In this document: in pieces, positions 9,854-19,717 of the stretch
Numbering within the stretch: the first letter of the stretch is position 1
How the letters are laid out: each line of letters starts with the position of its first letter
Assembly (NCBI GenBank): GCA_913063325.1
Contig: CAJXYE010000012.1
Span: 31,769 to 95,768 of the forward strand
Direction: 5' to 3'
Source: an uncultured Colwellia sp.
Lineage (GTDB): Bacteria > Pseudomonadota > Gammaproteobacteria > Enterobacterales > Alteromonadaceae
Length of the DNA stretch: 64,000 nt
Made by a program: the position numbers and the translations under genes
The notes under the pieces: generated by a model
What the model saw: the letters and a program-made list of their open reading frames with translations, nothing else
Databases searched by the model: none
What the model was told of the DNA's origin: nothing

Positions 9854-9889
9854 AAAGCCCCAAGGTTGAGAAACGTTGGGGCTTTTTTT
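9854..9889 (+). terminator. Rho-independent terminator after guaA
   Basis: AAAGCCCCAA (9854-9863) pairs with TTGGGGCTTT (9876-9885) and is followed by T residues. A second, weaker hairpin, AACCCAAC (9896-9903) / GTTGGGGTT (9919-9927), lies just after it. Together they end the gua transcript before the RidA gene. Confidence 0.85.
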
Positions 9890-10034
9890 AACCATAACCC
9901 AACAAGGAGCTCAAACTAGTTGGGGTTTTAGCAAAGCTGTTGAGCCTTTTTTTTCTGAGCATATGACTATATGTGATGAAAGAAAATGCGATAACAATGC
10001 CGCTAAAATTTCAAATAGGAAGAGCCTATACACA

Positions 10035-10382
10035 ATGATAACTAGATTAGAAACTAAGCCAAGAATGAGTCGCATAGTTAAGCATAACGGCACTGTTTAC
10101 TTATGTGGTCAAGTAGCGGCTGATGCCACTAAAGACATCACTGAGCAAACTCAAACCATGCTTGATAAAGTTGATGCACTTTTAATGCAAGCAGGTAGCG
10201 ATAGAGAGCATATCTTATCGGCGACTATCTACGTTAAAGACATGAGCTACTTCGCTGAGATGAATGCAGTATGGGATGCTTGGGTACCAGAAGGGTATGC
10301 ACCAGCACGTGCTTGTGTTGCAGCTAAAATGGCGCGCGAAGCTTTGTTAGTTGAAATTTCAGTGGTTGCTGCACAAATATAA
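10035..10382 (+). CDS. RidA family protein (YjgF/YER057c/UK114)
   Basis: A 115-residue single-domain protein. Family members are trimers; RidA itself hydrolyses reactive enamine/imine intermediates from amino-acid dehydratases, while other subgroups have different or unknown roles. The signature [22 protein letters not shown] at the C-terminus carries the conserved arginine, and the N-terminal [10 protein letters not shown] strand is typical. The frame is open from 9876, but that stretch lies over the guaA terminator; ATG 10035 has AGGAAGAG upstream and gives the family's normal length. It stands alone between terminator-like hairpins. Confidence 0.88.
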   Translation: MITRLETKPRMSRIVKHNGTVYLCGQVAADATKDITEQTQTMLDKVDALLMQAGSDREHILSATIYVKDMSYFAEMNAVWDAWVPEGYAPARACVAAKMAREALLVEISVVAAQI

Positions 10383-10585
10383 CTACTGACGATACTTCGC
10401 TTTACACTAAAGCGGAGTAACTTCCCTCAATGACACTATCCCCCAATATCTTAAATACATCAATTTTAGCTTGAATCTTTGACTGTCAAAGCAGTAACAC
10501 AGTATATTACCGCCAATTGAGCTGGCATATAATTATGTGCAAACAAATAACAATAATAAAAGCTATTACTGCTACAGGAAATCAA

Positions 10586-11188
10586 ATGTCTTCAAAAGGC
10601 TTTACTGAACAAAAACTAAATCTAACAATAGCACTTTGCGCTGTACTCATTTCTATTGCCTCTTTTTATGCTACTTACATACAGGCAAGTGCCGCTGAGC
10701 AGCAAGTGAAAGCAATGACCCTGCCTTTATTACAATATACTACCAGTAATCTTACGGCTGTTACTCACGAGCCGGTAGTTTCCTTTGCTATTAAAAATGG
10801 TGGTGTTGGTCCCGCGCTAATTAAAAGCCTTTCGTTTAGTTATAAAAAAGAGAAAAACTTAACTTTCCAAGAGTTCTTAAATACCTGCTGTGAAAGTGAA
10901 TTACTTAAGTTTACTAAAGTAGCTTATGCGACTATGGATGTTAGTAAAGGCGGCAATATAACCAGTACTGTGGTGAATACCATTCTACCTGCGCAAGAGG
11001 AAGTTCATTTCTATAAGCTCTTTCGTGGAGAATTTACCTCTGATCTTTGGTTAAAAGTTAATAATGAACGCTTCGAGTTAGGCGTTGAAATTTGTTATTG
11101 CTCATTATTAGATAATTGTTATTTGACTGATGGCAGGGGTAATAACAAAGCTATTGAAGTGTGCCCTGTGATAATAGCAAAAAGGTAG
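10586..11188 (+). CDS. Hypothetical protein with one N-terminal membrane helix
   Basis: The 200-residue product starts MSSKGFTEQKLN and has one strong hydrophobic segment at about 14-34 (LTIALCAVLISIASFYATYI). A mainly beta-like domain follows, containing the pattern PVVSFAIKNGGVGPALIKS and several cysteines (CC, CYC, C, C near the end). I do not recognise a named family. The layout, a membrane anchor followed by an extracytoplasmic domain with an immunoglobulin-like 'N-G-G-x-G-P-A' strand, is seen in many uncharacterised bacterial proteins. ATG 10586 has AGGAAATC before it; the open frame from TTG 10517 lacks a ribosome site. Confidence 0.7.
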   Translation: MSSKGFTEQKLNLTIALCAVLISIASFYATYIQASAAEQQVKAMTLPLLQYTTSNLTAVTHEPVVSFAIKNGGVGPALIKSLSFSYKKEKNLTFQEFLNTCCESELLKFTKVAYATMDVSKGGNITSTVVNTILPAQEEVHFYKLFRGEFTSDLWLKVNNERFELGVEICYCSLLDNCYLTDGRGNNKAIEVCPVIIAKR

Positions 11189-11272
11189 AGTAGTTCATTT
11201 TCTTTACTATAAATAAGAATGTGGTACTGTGTTTTATTACAGTTGTTAGTTTTGTTAAATAAGGACGTTATA

Positions 11273-11983
11273 ATGATCAGCCTATACAGTTTTGGTTCAA
11301 GTTTTGGTGTCATGGATCCTAGTCCATTTGTAGTAAAAGTAGATGCTTTTTTAAAAATGGCAGATCTACCTTATGAAGTTAAAAGCGGTGCGCATAATTT
11401 AAAGAAGGCTCCAAAGGGTAAACTGCCGTTTATCTCTATTGAACAGCAGGCAGAAAAGCTTATTATTTCTGACTCTCAAAACATTATTGAGCACTTAACA
11501 CAAAACCACTCAATTACACTTGATGCTTTTTTGTCAGCAGAGCAGCAAGCGCAAGCTTATTTACTGACTAAGTCACTAGATGAAAACTTATATTGGTGTT
11601 TAGTCTATTCTCGCTGGATGTTAGATGATATGTGGCCATTGGTAAATAAAGCGTTTTTTAGTGCTATACCTGCGCCACTGCGTTGGTTTATCCCTAATTT
11701 AATTCGTAAAGCGGTGAGAAAAAATTTACACGGGCAGGGTACTGGCAGACATAGTAAAGATGAAATACTTGCTATTGCTGATAAAAGCTTCAGTGCTTTA
11801 TCGATATTATTAGGCGATAAAGCGTATTTTTATGGTGAGCAGCCATGTTCATTTGATGCCACCGCTTATTCCATTTTGTGTCAATTTATCTCGGTAGACT
11901 GCAAAAATGAATTCAATGATAAAGCACGTAGTTATGCTAACTTGAGCAGTTTTTGTCAACGTATAGAAAAACAATTTTATTAA
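11273..11983 (+). CDS. Glutathione S-transferase-like protein (metaxin/FAXC-type fold)
   Basis: The 236-residue protein has an N-terminal thioredoxin-like half beginning [29 protein letters not shown], with KLPFISIE and [10 protein letters not shown], the typical beta3 and alpha3 contacts of GST N-domains. An alpha-helical C-terminal half ends with [15 protein letters not shown]. This resembles the GST_N_4/Tom37-type proteins rather than classical GSTs; the substrate is unknown. ATG 11273 follows AAGGACG. It ends 13 bases before selO and is probably cotranscribed with it. Confidence 0.75.
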   Translation: MISLYSFGSSFGVMDPSPFVVKVDAFLKMADLPYEVKSGAHNLKKAPKGKLPFISIEQQAEKLIISDSQNIIEHLTQNHSITLDAFLSAEQQAQAYLLTKSLDENLYWCLVYSRWMLDDMWPLVNKAFFSAIPAPLRWFIPNLIRKAVRKNLHGQGTGRHSKDEILAIADKSFSALSILLGDKAYFYGEQPCSFDATAYSILCQFISVDCKNEFNDKARSYANLSSFCQRIEKQFY

Positions 11984-11996
11984 CGGAGTTAGTTCT

Positions 11997-13478
11997 TTGA
12001 AACTTAGCAATCATTATCATCAGTTGGGCGAAGCCTTTTATCATCAAGGGCTTCCTACCCCAGTAGCTGAACCGGTTTTATTACTGTGGAATGAAAAGCT
12101 TGCCAATGACTTAGTTATTAACCTTTCATCACAGCATGATAGTGAATTATTGGCAAAATACTTCTCTGGAAATCAGTTGGTAGAGGGAAGTAGGCCACTC
12201 TCACAAGCCTACTCAGGTCACCAATTTGGTCATTTTAATCCGCAATTGGGTGATGGTCGGGCTCATTTACTTGGCGAGATAGTTGATGATGCAGGGCAAG
12301 TAAAAGATATTCAGTTAAAAGGCTCAGGCACGAGTCACTTCTCTCGCAGCGGTGATGGCCGTTGTGCGTTAGGTCCTGCATTACGTGAATTTATAATGAG
12401 TGAGGCTATGTACGCCTTAGGTGTGCCGACAACTCGTTGTTTGGCGGTAGTGGCTACGGGGGAGGCTGTATATCGAGAGCGACCTTATGCTGGCGCTGTG
12501 GTCACTCGGGTTGCATCTAGTCATATTCGTGTCGGTACCTTTCAATATTTTGCGGCGAGAAAAGATACTAAATCGATGAAAGCGCTTGTAGATTTTTCTT
12601 GTCGGCGACATTTTTCCGAGGTTAATATTATTGATGCTGACATCAGTGAACAAGATAGTAGCTCACAAGTATTGTCATTTTTTGAGGCAGTATTAGCAAA
12701 GCAAATTCCGTTAGTACTAGCTTGGATGCGTGTTGGTTTTATTCATGGTGTGATGAATACGGATAATACTGCTATTTCAGGTGAAACTATTGATTTTGGC
12801 CCATGTGCCATGATGAATGATTATCATAGAGGTAGCGTTTTTAGCTCGATTGATAAAAATGGCCGATATGCTTTTGGCGAACAAATGACCATAATGCAGT
12901 GGAATATGACACGTTTAGCTGAGACCTTATTGCCATTACTCAGTGATGACCAAGAGCAAGCTATTGAAAAAATAGAACCATTATTAGCTAAGTTTCATCA
13001 AAACTTAATGCGAGATTACTTCATCATGATGGCCAATAAAATTGGTATTGAGACATTGATTGAAAATGATGATGACCTTATTACCGATCTGATTGAATTA
13101 CTTGAAGCTGAAAAGTTAGATTATACCCAAACGTTTGTAAAACTGACTAATGCCGTTATAAATGATGAAAACCATCATGAACTGAAAGCAAGCTTAGGTA
13201 GTTGGTTTGAACTATGGCAGCAACGCATATCGTTAGATAAAGACGCTGCTTTTCAATTAATGAGTAAAAATAACCCGTTAGTTATTCCAAGAAATCATCA
13301 TGTTGAAGCGATATTAGCTTCAAGCCAAACTGCTTATCAAGAAAAGGGCAACTTATCAGCCTTGAATGAGTTTTTGGCGGTATTAAAGCAGCCTTATACT
13401 CAACTAGCTAAGACTGTAGACTACCAAGATGCTCCTAGTGATGGTGATGAAAACTACCATACTTTTTGTGGTACTTAA
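11997..13478 (+). CDS. selO: Protein AMPylase SelO (YdiU family)
   Basis: SelO is a pseudokinase-fold enzyme that transfers AMP to hydroxyl groups of proteins and is linked to redox homeostasis. The 493-residue product shows the [23 protein letters not shown] nucleotide region, [21 protein letters not shown] with the catalytic lysine, [10 protein letters not shown], and the metal-binding [10 protein letters not shown]. It ends in FCGT: a cysteine at the third-last place, where animal SelO has selenocysteine. The start is TTG 11997 with CGGAG about 8 bases before it; no ATG is near. It follows the GST-like gene closely and precedes a RecQ-type helicase. Confidence 0.93.
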   Translation: MKLSNHYHQLGEAFYHQGLPTPVAEPVLLLWNEKLANDLVINLSSQHDSELLAKYFSGNQLVEGSRPLSQAYSGHQFGHFNPQLGDGRAHLLGEIVDDAGQVKDIQLKGSGTSHFSRSGDGRCALGPALREFIMSEAMYALGVPTTRCLAVVATGEAVYRERPYAGAVVTRVASSHIRVGTFQYFAARKDTKSMKALVDFSCRRHFSEVNIIDADISEQDSSSQVLSFFEAVLAKQIPLVLAWMRVGFIHGVMNTDNTAISGETIDFGPCAMMNDYHRGSVFSSIDKNGRYAFGEQMTIMQWNMTRLAETLLPLLSDDQEQAIEKIEPLLAKFHQNLMRDYFIMMANKIGIETLIENDDDLITDLIELLEAEKLDYTQTFVKLTNAVINDENHHELKASLGSWFELWQQRISLDKDAAFQLMSKNNPLVIPRNHHVEAILASSQTAYQEKGNLSALNEFLAVLKQPYTQLAKTVDYQDAPSDGDENYHTFCGT

Positions 13479-13526
13479 GTACTTTTTAAGCACACTTTTT
13501 ATAAAAATTATCTCTATAGGACAGTA

Positions 13527-15515
13527 ATGACAAGTCAATTACACCGCGCACTCAAACAAACCTTTGGCTTTGATGGTTTTCGTTCTGGACAAGAGCAAAC
13601 AATCACCCAGTTACTTAATGGTCAGTCGAGTTTATCTATTTTCCCTACCGGCTCAGGTAAGTCACTTTGTTATCAACTAACAGCGTTGCAATTACCGCAC
13701 GTCACTTTAGTGGTATCACCGTTATTAGCTTTGATGAAAGATCAATTAGCTTTTCTGGCGAGTAAAGGCATCAAAGCGGCGAGTATCGACTCAACCTTAA
13801 AAGGGGATGAAGCACAAACTGTGATGGCAGGTGTGCGTAGTGGTGAAATTAAAATATTGATGGTGTCGGTTGAGCGCTTTAAAAATGAAAGGTTCAGGCA
13901 GTTCATTCAATCGGTACCTGTATCTATGTTAGTAGTTGATGAGGCCCATTGTATTTCTGAGTGGGGTCATAACTTTAGACCAGACTATTTAAAGCTGCCT
14001 AGTTACTGCCAAGCATTAAACATTCCTTTAGTATTATTACTTACTGCCACCGCGACACGAAAAGTTAAGATGGACATGGCAGCTAAGTTTCACATTCAAG
14101 CACAGCATATTGTGCAAACTGGTTTTTACCGATCGAACCTTGATTTAAGTGTGGTGCCCGTCGTAGAAGCTCAAAAAAACAGTCTGTTAGCGCAAACTAT
14201 TCATCAGCAGCAAGGTGCAGGTATCGTCTATGTTACCTTGCAACACACTGCTGAAATGGTTGCGCAAAGTATGCAGCAGCAAGGTATCAATGCTTGTGCC
14301 TATCATGCCGGTTTTGACAGTGATACCCGCAGTCAAATTCAGCAGGATTTTATGAATGGTAAAATCCAAGTTATTGTTGCGACAATTGCTTTTGGCATGG
14401 GCATAGATAAAAGTGATATTCGTTTTGTTATACATTACGATTTACCTAAGTCTATTGAAAACTATAGCCAAGAAATAGGCAGAGCAGGGCGAGATGGCAT
14501 GCCTTCTTACTGTTTTACCTTAGCTAACCTTGATGGCTTAAATACAGTGGAGAATTTTGTCTATGGTGATACTCCTGAATTAACAGGTATTGAACTAGTC
14601 ATTAATTCCATTAAAAAAGAAGTTGTCAGTAATAGTTTTGGTGATAGTTACGGTCACCCAAGTAATAGCCAAGTAGAAGGTATGTGGGAGTTACAAATAC
14701 TGCAATTATCTAATGCCGCCAATATCAAGCAATTACCGTTAAAAACCTTATTAGTGCAGTTAGAGTTATGTGGTGTAATCGAACCGTTGTACGCCTATTT
14801 TGCTGACTTTAAAATTAAGCTGCTAAAACCAAAGGATGAAATACTTAATAGTTTTAACGAGCAACGTAAGGATTTTCTACAACGTATCTTTAATGCCACA
14901 GAATTTAAAAAAGTGTGGGGTAGTTTGAATTTTGATACACTTTTACAAGATCAAAGCATTGAACGTAATCGAGTTATTTCCGCACTTGAATATCTAGAAG
15001 AGCAACAGTTAATCGTGCTTGAAACCAAAGGCATGACTGAGGTCTTTAACGTTAACCTTGATGAGCTTGCCGACCCAACGTTAAGTCAATCGCTCTTTGA
15101 TTACTTTATTGATAAAGAAGAAAAAGAAATAAAGCGTATCGCCTCGCTGGTCCGTTTCTTTCAATTAGATAGCTGTTTAAGTACTAATTTATCACGTTAC
15201 TTTGATGATCAAAATACACCAACCCAATGTGGCCACTGCAGTGTTTGTCGTGGACAAGTTGCACACTTGCAGCACTCTCAAATTAATGTGCCTTGGCCAA
15301 GTGATGATAGTTTAAAGCAGGGCATGAGCGATTTAGCAGAGCGATTGTCGGGTAAAATAAACCAACCGTTATCACTAGAGAGTTATTGCCGATTTTTTGC
15401 TGGTATGACAGTGCCGTTGTTTGGGCGGAATAAAGTCAGACAAATACCGGGTTTTGGCTCATGTGAGCAGCAACGATATCAAGCTATTCGAGAAAAATTA
15501 AATAACTTAAGTTAA
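13527..15515 (+). CDS. RecQ-type ATP-dependent DNA helicase, variant C-terminus
   Basis: A superfamily 2 helicase of 662 residues. The order is: motif 0/Q-rich FGFDGFRSGQEQ, Walker A FPTGSGKS (39-46), the DEAH box VVDEAHCISEWGHNFRPDY (about 136-154), TATAT, and motif VI GRAGRDGMPS. The RecQ zinc-binding cysteines are present (CLSTNLSRYF ... CGHCSVC). After this the protein has a winged-helix-like stretch and ends FGRNKVRQIPGFGSCEQQR; I see no HRDC domain, unlike E. coli RecQ. It therefore probably unwinds DNA 3' to 5' but may have different substrate preference. It lies 48 bases after selO. Confidence 0.88.
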   Translation: MTSQLHRALKQTFGFDGFRSGQEQTITQLLNGQSSLSIFPTGSGKSLCYQLTALQLPHVTLVVSPLLALMKDQLAFLASKGIKAASIDSTLKGDEAQTVMAGVRSGEIKILMVSVERFKNERFRQFIQSVPVSMLVVDEAHCISEWGHNFRPDYLKLPSYCQALNIPLVLLLTATATRKVKMDMAAKFHIQAQHIVQTGFYRSNLDLSVVPVVEAQKNSLLAQTIHQQQGAGIVYVTLQHTAEMVAQSMQQQGINACAYHAGFDSDTRSQIQQDFMNGKIQVIVATIAFGMGIDKSDIRFVIHYDLPKSIENYSQEIGRAGRDGMPSYCFTLANLDGLNTVENFVYGDTPELTGIELVINSIKKEVVSNSFGDSYGHPSNSQVEGMWELQILQLSNAANIKQLPLKTLLVQLELCGVIEPLYAYFADFKIKLLKPKDEILNSFNEQRKDFLQRIFNATEFKKVWGSLNFDTLLQDQSIERNRVISALEYLEEQQLIVLETKGMTEVFNVNLDELADPTLSQSLFDYFIDKEEKEIKRIASLVRFFQLDSCLSTNLSRYFDDQNTPTQCGHCSVCRGQVAHLQHSQINVPWPSDDSLKQGMSDLAERLSGKINQPLSLESYCRFFAGMTVPLFGRNKVRQIPGFGSCEQQRYQAIREKLNNLS

Positions 15516-15953
15516 CATGCCTATGTAGTCTATTCAGGAACTCACAATATTTAATGATTTTTACGTCATGGTGAACTTTTTTAGTATCTTAGCCGGCAAG
15601 TGCCACACTAAATTAGATCCTGAAATAAATTCAGGATGACGAATTCAGGATGACAGTCTTTATGAGATTGTTCCTGAGCTATATGCATAAGCATGTAAGT
15701 TAATGCTATTTTTTGAAAATAGTTATAATTTTCTAGTTGTTTTTTATCGGTTAAATCATAAGTTTAAAACAGCTACTTGAGAGGCTGACGATGAAAAGTA
15801 CTATAAAGAGTTTATTAGTAAAAACGTAAAGTACAGGTAACTGATTTGAATCATTCATTGAGTTTTATGGTTTCTTAATTAAATAAGGGATGCACGGTGG
15901 CATCCCTTATTTCCCAAAATAATTTGGTCAATCTTATTGAGATTAGCGCTAAT
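15516..15953. other. Gene-poor gap with a small palindromic repeat and a terminator
   Basis: ATCCTGAA (15617-15624) faces TTCAGGAT (15630-15637), and ATTCAGGATGAC occurs twice, at 15629-15640 and 15643-15654, like a REP unit. A 12-codon frame MKSTIKSLLVKT starts at 15791 after a TGAGAGG stretch and stops; it may be the 5' remnant of a lost gene. No other gene is supported. Confidence 0.5.
15885..15916. terminator. Bidirectional terminator
   Basis: AAATAAGGGATGC pairs with GCATCCCTTATTT around a short ACGGTG loop. A and T runs on both sides make it work in either direction. It sits just beyond the 3' end of the minus-strand lipoprotein gene. Confidence 0.8.
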
Positions 15954-17246
15954 TTATTTTTCTATGTTGATCTGGACGGTATTTACAATACCGTCATAAA
16001 TTACCGATAATACAATGGAGCCTTCACTGACTGAAGTACTGGTTATTTTATAATGTGCGCTGCTAAGACCCGCTGATATTAATTCAAGTTCGACTATATC
16101 CTTACCAATAATCTCCCAGTTAGCAAATTCGGAAACATTAAGATTAGTAGGTGAGGCATCATAAATTGCGGTTAATGTTAACTCAGTTGACTCTAAGGGC
16201 TTGAGTATAACGGTATCTTCGCCTTCATTAATTTGTGTCTCTGTTAGCTTAGCATCACCTTCTACCACTAAAATCACCTTAGCATCTTTACCGCCACAAA
16301 CAGCTAATAATTCAGTAACTCCAGCTTTAAGTGCTAAAATTGTGCCTTTATTTACGCCGGTATAGGTAAGACCGGTTAAGCCAGTATCCTGCTGTTGCCA
16401 ATCGATACTTGGGTCGATATCAAAAGTCTCTGTTGAGATTGTTTCAATCAATTTTGCTTGGGCATTCACCTTGACGCGATCACCGATATCTAAGTTGATC
16501 ACTGTTTGAATTTCATCTGCCAATAAAATTTCAATGGTATCTAAATCTTTCGGGTCAGCCGTTACCGTCAATTGTGCGTCAACTGTACCTATTGTTGAGG
16601 TAATCGTGGTATTTTCTATGCCCTCGGCTGACGTATATAACACACCCTTTTTATCAATAACTGCAGTGGTTTGATCATCAAGTGTAAAAGTCATATCTTT
16701 TATTGTATTAAGTGATAGGTAATCATCTTCATAACGGACATCGCCGTTAATACTGGCATCAATACAGGTATGAATATGACCGGTTTCAGGAGATGCTTGT
16801 TTTAAGGCTATTGAGCTAACGGCAATATCACTTATTGACACTTCTCCTTCCCCAAAAATATCATTGATTGTTGTACCAGTAATAATCACTTTACCTTGAT
16901 CAATATCTGAATTTTTTACACCTGTGACTAAGCCATGACTATTAACCGTAGCAATGGTAGTATCGCTTGAAGACCAAGCGGTTAACTCGGCGGTTACGTC
17001 TCTGGTTTCTCCTTTGCTATCAAGCCCTATCGCTATGAGTTGATGGGTTTCGCCTGCTTCTATACGCATTTGCCCATTTGTTATTTCAAATTCTTCTATA
17101 ATGGTGCCATTAGCACGCAATTTTTCTAATTCAACGGCTCTAGCTAACTCCTCAGAGTTATTATCAGAATCACAGCCAGTAAGAAAGATGCTTGTTATCG
17201 CCAAGCTAAGTAGTGTTATTTTCGATAGATTAGGTAATAAATTCAT
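15954..17246 (-). CDS. Predicted lipoprotein with bacterial Ig-like (Big_2-type) repeats
   Basis: A 430-residue protein starting MNLLPNLSKITLLSLAIT with a lipobox LTGC, so it is lipidated at the cysteine near residue 25. The mature part contains repeated beta-sandwich modules with WSSSDTTIATVNSHGLVTGV, the hallmark of Big_2 domains, and similar strands (TAVIDKKGVLYTS). The sequence is rich in T, D and I. It is probably surface- or periplasm-exposed; binding partner unknown. ATG 17246 was preferred to the in-frame TTG at 17258. It follows the outer-membrane barrel gene by about 60 bases on the same strand and is probably cotranscribed with it. Confidence 0.75.
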   Translation of the reverse strand: MNLLPNLSKITLLSLAITSIFLTGCDSDNNSEELARAVELEKLRANGTIIEEFEITNGQMRIEAGETHQLIAIGLDSKGETRDVTAELTAWSSSDTTIATVNSHGLVTGVKNSDIDQGKVIITGTTINDIFGEGEVSISDIAVSSIALKQASPETGHIHTCIDASINGDVRYEDDYLSLNTIKDMTFTLDDQTTAVIDKKGVLYTSAEGIENTTITSTIGTVDAQLTVTADPKDLDTIEILLADEIQTVINLDIGDRVKVNAQAKLIETISTETFDIDPSIDWQQQDTGLTGLTYTGVNKGTILALKAGVTELLAVCGGKDAKVILVVEGDAKLTETQINEGEDTVILKPLESTELTLTAIYDASPTNLNVSEFANWEIIGKDIVELELISAGLSSAHYKITSTSVSEGSIVLSVIYDGIVNTVQINIEK

Positions 17247-17309
17247 AAGAGTTGCCAATATAAAGTATTTTTTAAGTGAAAATTTAAAAGTATGTCTTAA
17301 AACTTATTC

Positions 17310-17828
17310 TTAAAAGTGATAGATGAAACCAAGGGAAATATTCGTTATTTCTATATCACTGTCTTTGTAAAGTGATTGATATCCCAATCTAATGCTAGCT
17401 TGTTCAAAATAAGGGATTTGTTGGTGCATCGATACGCCCCATGAAAAACCATTATAATGATCTTCGCCGTTATAGGTTTCTTCTGGGCCAGACACTGTCA
17501 TATCGGTCATGGCATAACCGACAGAGACATCCATACCAAAACCATCTCGAATGTCTGATTGCATAACAAAATAAAGCGCAGTGCTTTGCTCTAAATCGAA
17601 TGTCATGCGATAAATATCATCGTTATCACCTCTCAAGTACTGTGCTTCAAAAGCCATATTATTATTGCTAATACCGGCACGTAACGCGATTGCACTTGGT
17701 TTGGCGTTTTCACTAGACAACTCAATATCAGTCGACAAATAATCCATGCCGATATAAATATCATCGGCAAAAGATTGCGTTGATAACGTAAGGAGTGAAA
17801 TGGTTATTATCTTGTTGAAAGTGGCCAT
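17310..17828 (-). CDS. Small outer-membrane beta-barrel protein, OmpA/OmpX-like
   Basis: The product has a cleavable signal peptide (MATFNKIITISLLTLSTQSFA) followed by amphipathic strands ending SLGFIYHF. A terminal aromatic residue is the C-terminal signature recognised by the BAM complex. The mature part is about 150 residues, enough for an eight-stranded barrel. No enzymatic motif is visible. Start is either ATG 17828 or ATG 17855 (nine residues longer); 17828 gives a better signal peptide. Likely first gene of an operon with the Ig-repeat lipoprotein. Confidence 0.72.
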   Translation of the reverse strand: MATFNKIITISLLTLSTQSFADDIYIGMDYLSTDIELSSENAKPSAIALRAGISNNNMAFEAQYLRGDNDDIYRMTFDLEQSTALYFVMQSDIRDGFGMDVSVGYAMTDMTVSGPEETYNGEDHYNGFSWGVSMHQQIPYFEQASIRLGYQSLYKDSDIEITNISLGFIYHF

Positions 17829-18085
17829 GATGTTTCTATTGATAGTCTTGTTCATAAGTAGTAAACAATATCCATGTTAATTTGACGTGAATTAGTTTGT
17901 CGCTATTATACCCAAATGTTATGAAAATACTAAAAATAGGAGACTTTTGCTGAGTTTTTTATTAAAGTGCGTTCTTTCGTGTTAGCTAAAAATAGCTAGA
18001 GATTGCCAATAATTATAAAACTTGCCATGTTCAAATACTGGAAGTGACCAAGCAAGTACTTAGATTAAAAGTAAAGTGAATAACT

Positions 18086-19717
18086 ATGAGAGCAACTAAG
18101 CGCATTGCAGATGCAACGCAAGAGTCTTTACATCGAATTTTTACCATTGCTGAAGCCCCTGATTCTACTTTGGGGCGTCTTGAGCAAGAAATGTCGCAAA
18201 ATTTGGTTGGTTTTTTGAACAACCATATTGTTGCCAGTAAAAATGCTTTAACGGATATTGAGCAAGATTTTATTAATCCTCATATTCCAGAGCAGCCTGA
18301 ATTTGTATCTGATCATATGCATCACTTGCTCGATAAATTAGTCGCGCAATCAGTACATACTTCAAGCCCCAGTTTTATTGGTCATATGACCTCAGCGTTA
18401 CCTTCATTTATTTTACCGCTATCTAAGTTGATGGTGGGATTAAATCAAAACTTAGTTAAAGTTGAGACCTCAAAAGCTTTTACACCACTAGAACGTCAAG
18501 TTTTAGGCATGATGCATAATTTGGTCTATCAGCAGAATGATGATTTTTATCAAAATTGGATGCATAGCGCTCAACATTCACTGGGCTCTTTTTGCTCTGG
18601 TGGTACTGTCGCAAATATTACCGCTTTATGGGTGGCACGAAATAAGCTGCTACAAGCCGATGGTGACTTTAGAGGTGTGGCGCGAGAAGGTTTGCATCGG
18701 GCTATGAAGCATTATGGCTATCAAGACTTAGTGATTTTAGTGTCAGACCGTGGTCATTATTCACTGAAGAAATCTTCTGATATTCTTGGTATAGGCCAAG
18801 AGAATGTTATTGCTATTCCTACTGACGAATATAATAAGATAGATTGCAAAAAGCTAGTGGCAAAGTGTCAGCAACTTAGTGAGCAAAATATTAAAGTACT
18901 CGCTATTGTTGGCGTTGCTGGTACCACTGAGACGGGGAATATTGACCCCCTTGATAAAATGGCTGAAATTGCTCAGCAATACCAGTGTCATTTTCATGTT
19001 GATGCCGCTTGGGGCGGGGCAACATTGTTATCAAACAAATACCGTCCATTACTTAAAGGCATCGAACAAGCCGACTCAGTGACCATTGACGCTCATAAAC
19101 AGATGTATGTGCCTATGGGGGCAGGTTTAGTTATTTTTAAAGACCCTGCGTCTGTGAGTGCCATTGAACATCATGCAGAATATATTCTGCGTAAAGGCTC
19201 AAAAGATTTAGGTAGTCATACCCTAGAAGGTTCACGCTCGGGTATGGCGATGTTAGTGTATGCAAGTTTGCATATCATTAGCCGACCAGGTTATGAAATG
19301 TTAATTAATCAGGCGATAGAAAAAGCCGAATATTTTGCACAACTGATTAATCAGCATGACGACTTTGAGCTAATTACTCGTCCAGAGCTTTGTTTGCTAA
19401 CGTATCGTTACGCACCTAAGTCAGTACAGGTTTTGTTGGCTCGAAATGACGATGAAGCGAATAAATCTCTGAATTTGTTGCTGGGTAAATTAACTAAGTT
19501 TATTCAAAAACGCCAACGTGAAGATGGCCGCTCTTTTGTTTCTCGTACGCGTATTGAAGTGAGCCGATACGGTGGTGAAAAAGTGATTGTCTTTAGAGTT
19601 GTGTTAGCCAATCCGTTAACCACGAAAGAAATTCTTCAAGATATCTTAGAGCAACAATGTGAATTGGCGAAAGAAAGTGAGAACTTTTTACCTGAATTAC
19701 TGACAATGGCAGAATAA
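18086..19717 (+). CDS. panP: PLP-dependent aspartate 1-decarboxylase PanP
   Basis: PanP makes beta-alanine from aspartate for pantothenate and CoA synthesis in bacteria that lack PanD. The 543-residue product belongs to the group II PLP decarboxylases. It shows SPSFIGHMTSALPS near the N-terminus, GTVANITALW, HVDAAWGGA, and the PLP lysine K338 in DAHKQMYVPMG. Family and length fit PanP better than glutamate decarboxylase, but activity on other acidic amino acids cannot be excluded. Its last base is also the first base of repeat element B, so the stop codon lies at the element boundary. Confidence 0.85.
   Translation: MRATKRIADATQESLHRIFTIAEAPDSTLGRLEQEMSQNLVGFLNNHIVASKNALTDIEQDFINPHIPEQPEFVSDHMHHLLDKLVAQSVHTSSPSFIGHMTSALPSFILPLSKLMVGLNQNLVKVETSKAFTPLERQVLGMMHNLVYQQNDDFYQNWMHSAQHSLGSFCSGGTVANITALWVARNKLLQADGDFRGVAREGLHRAMKHYGYQDLVILVSDRGHYSLKKSSDILGIGQENVIAIPTDEYNKIDCKKLVAKCQQLSEQNIKVLAIVGVAGTTETGNIDPLDKMAEIAQQYQCHFHVDAAWGGATLLSNKYRPLLKGIEQADSVTIDAHKQMYVPMGAGLVIFKDPASVSAIEHHAEYILRKGSKDLGSHTLEGSRSGMAMLVYASLHIISRPGYEMLINQAIEKAEYFAQLINQHDDFELITRPELCLLTYRYAPKSVQVLLARNDDEANKSLNLLLGKLTKFIQKRQREDGRSFVSRTRIEVSRYGGEKVIVFRVVLANPLTTKEILQDILEQQCELAKESENFLPELLTMAE

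Noticed and set aside
15791-15829. 12-codon frame MKSTIKSLLVKT
   Set aside because: It may be the 5' remnant of a lost gene, but nothing downstream supports this, so it is only mentioned in the gap entry.
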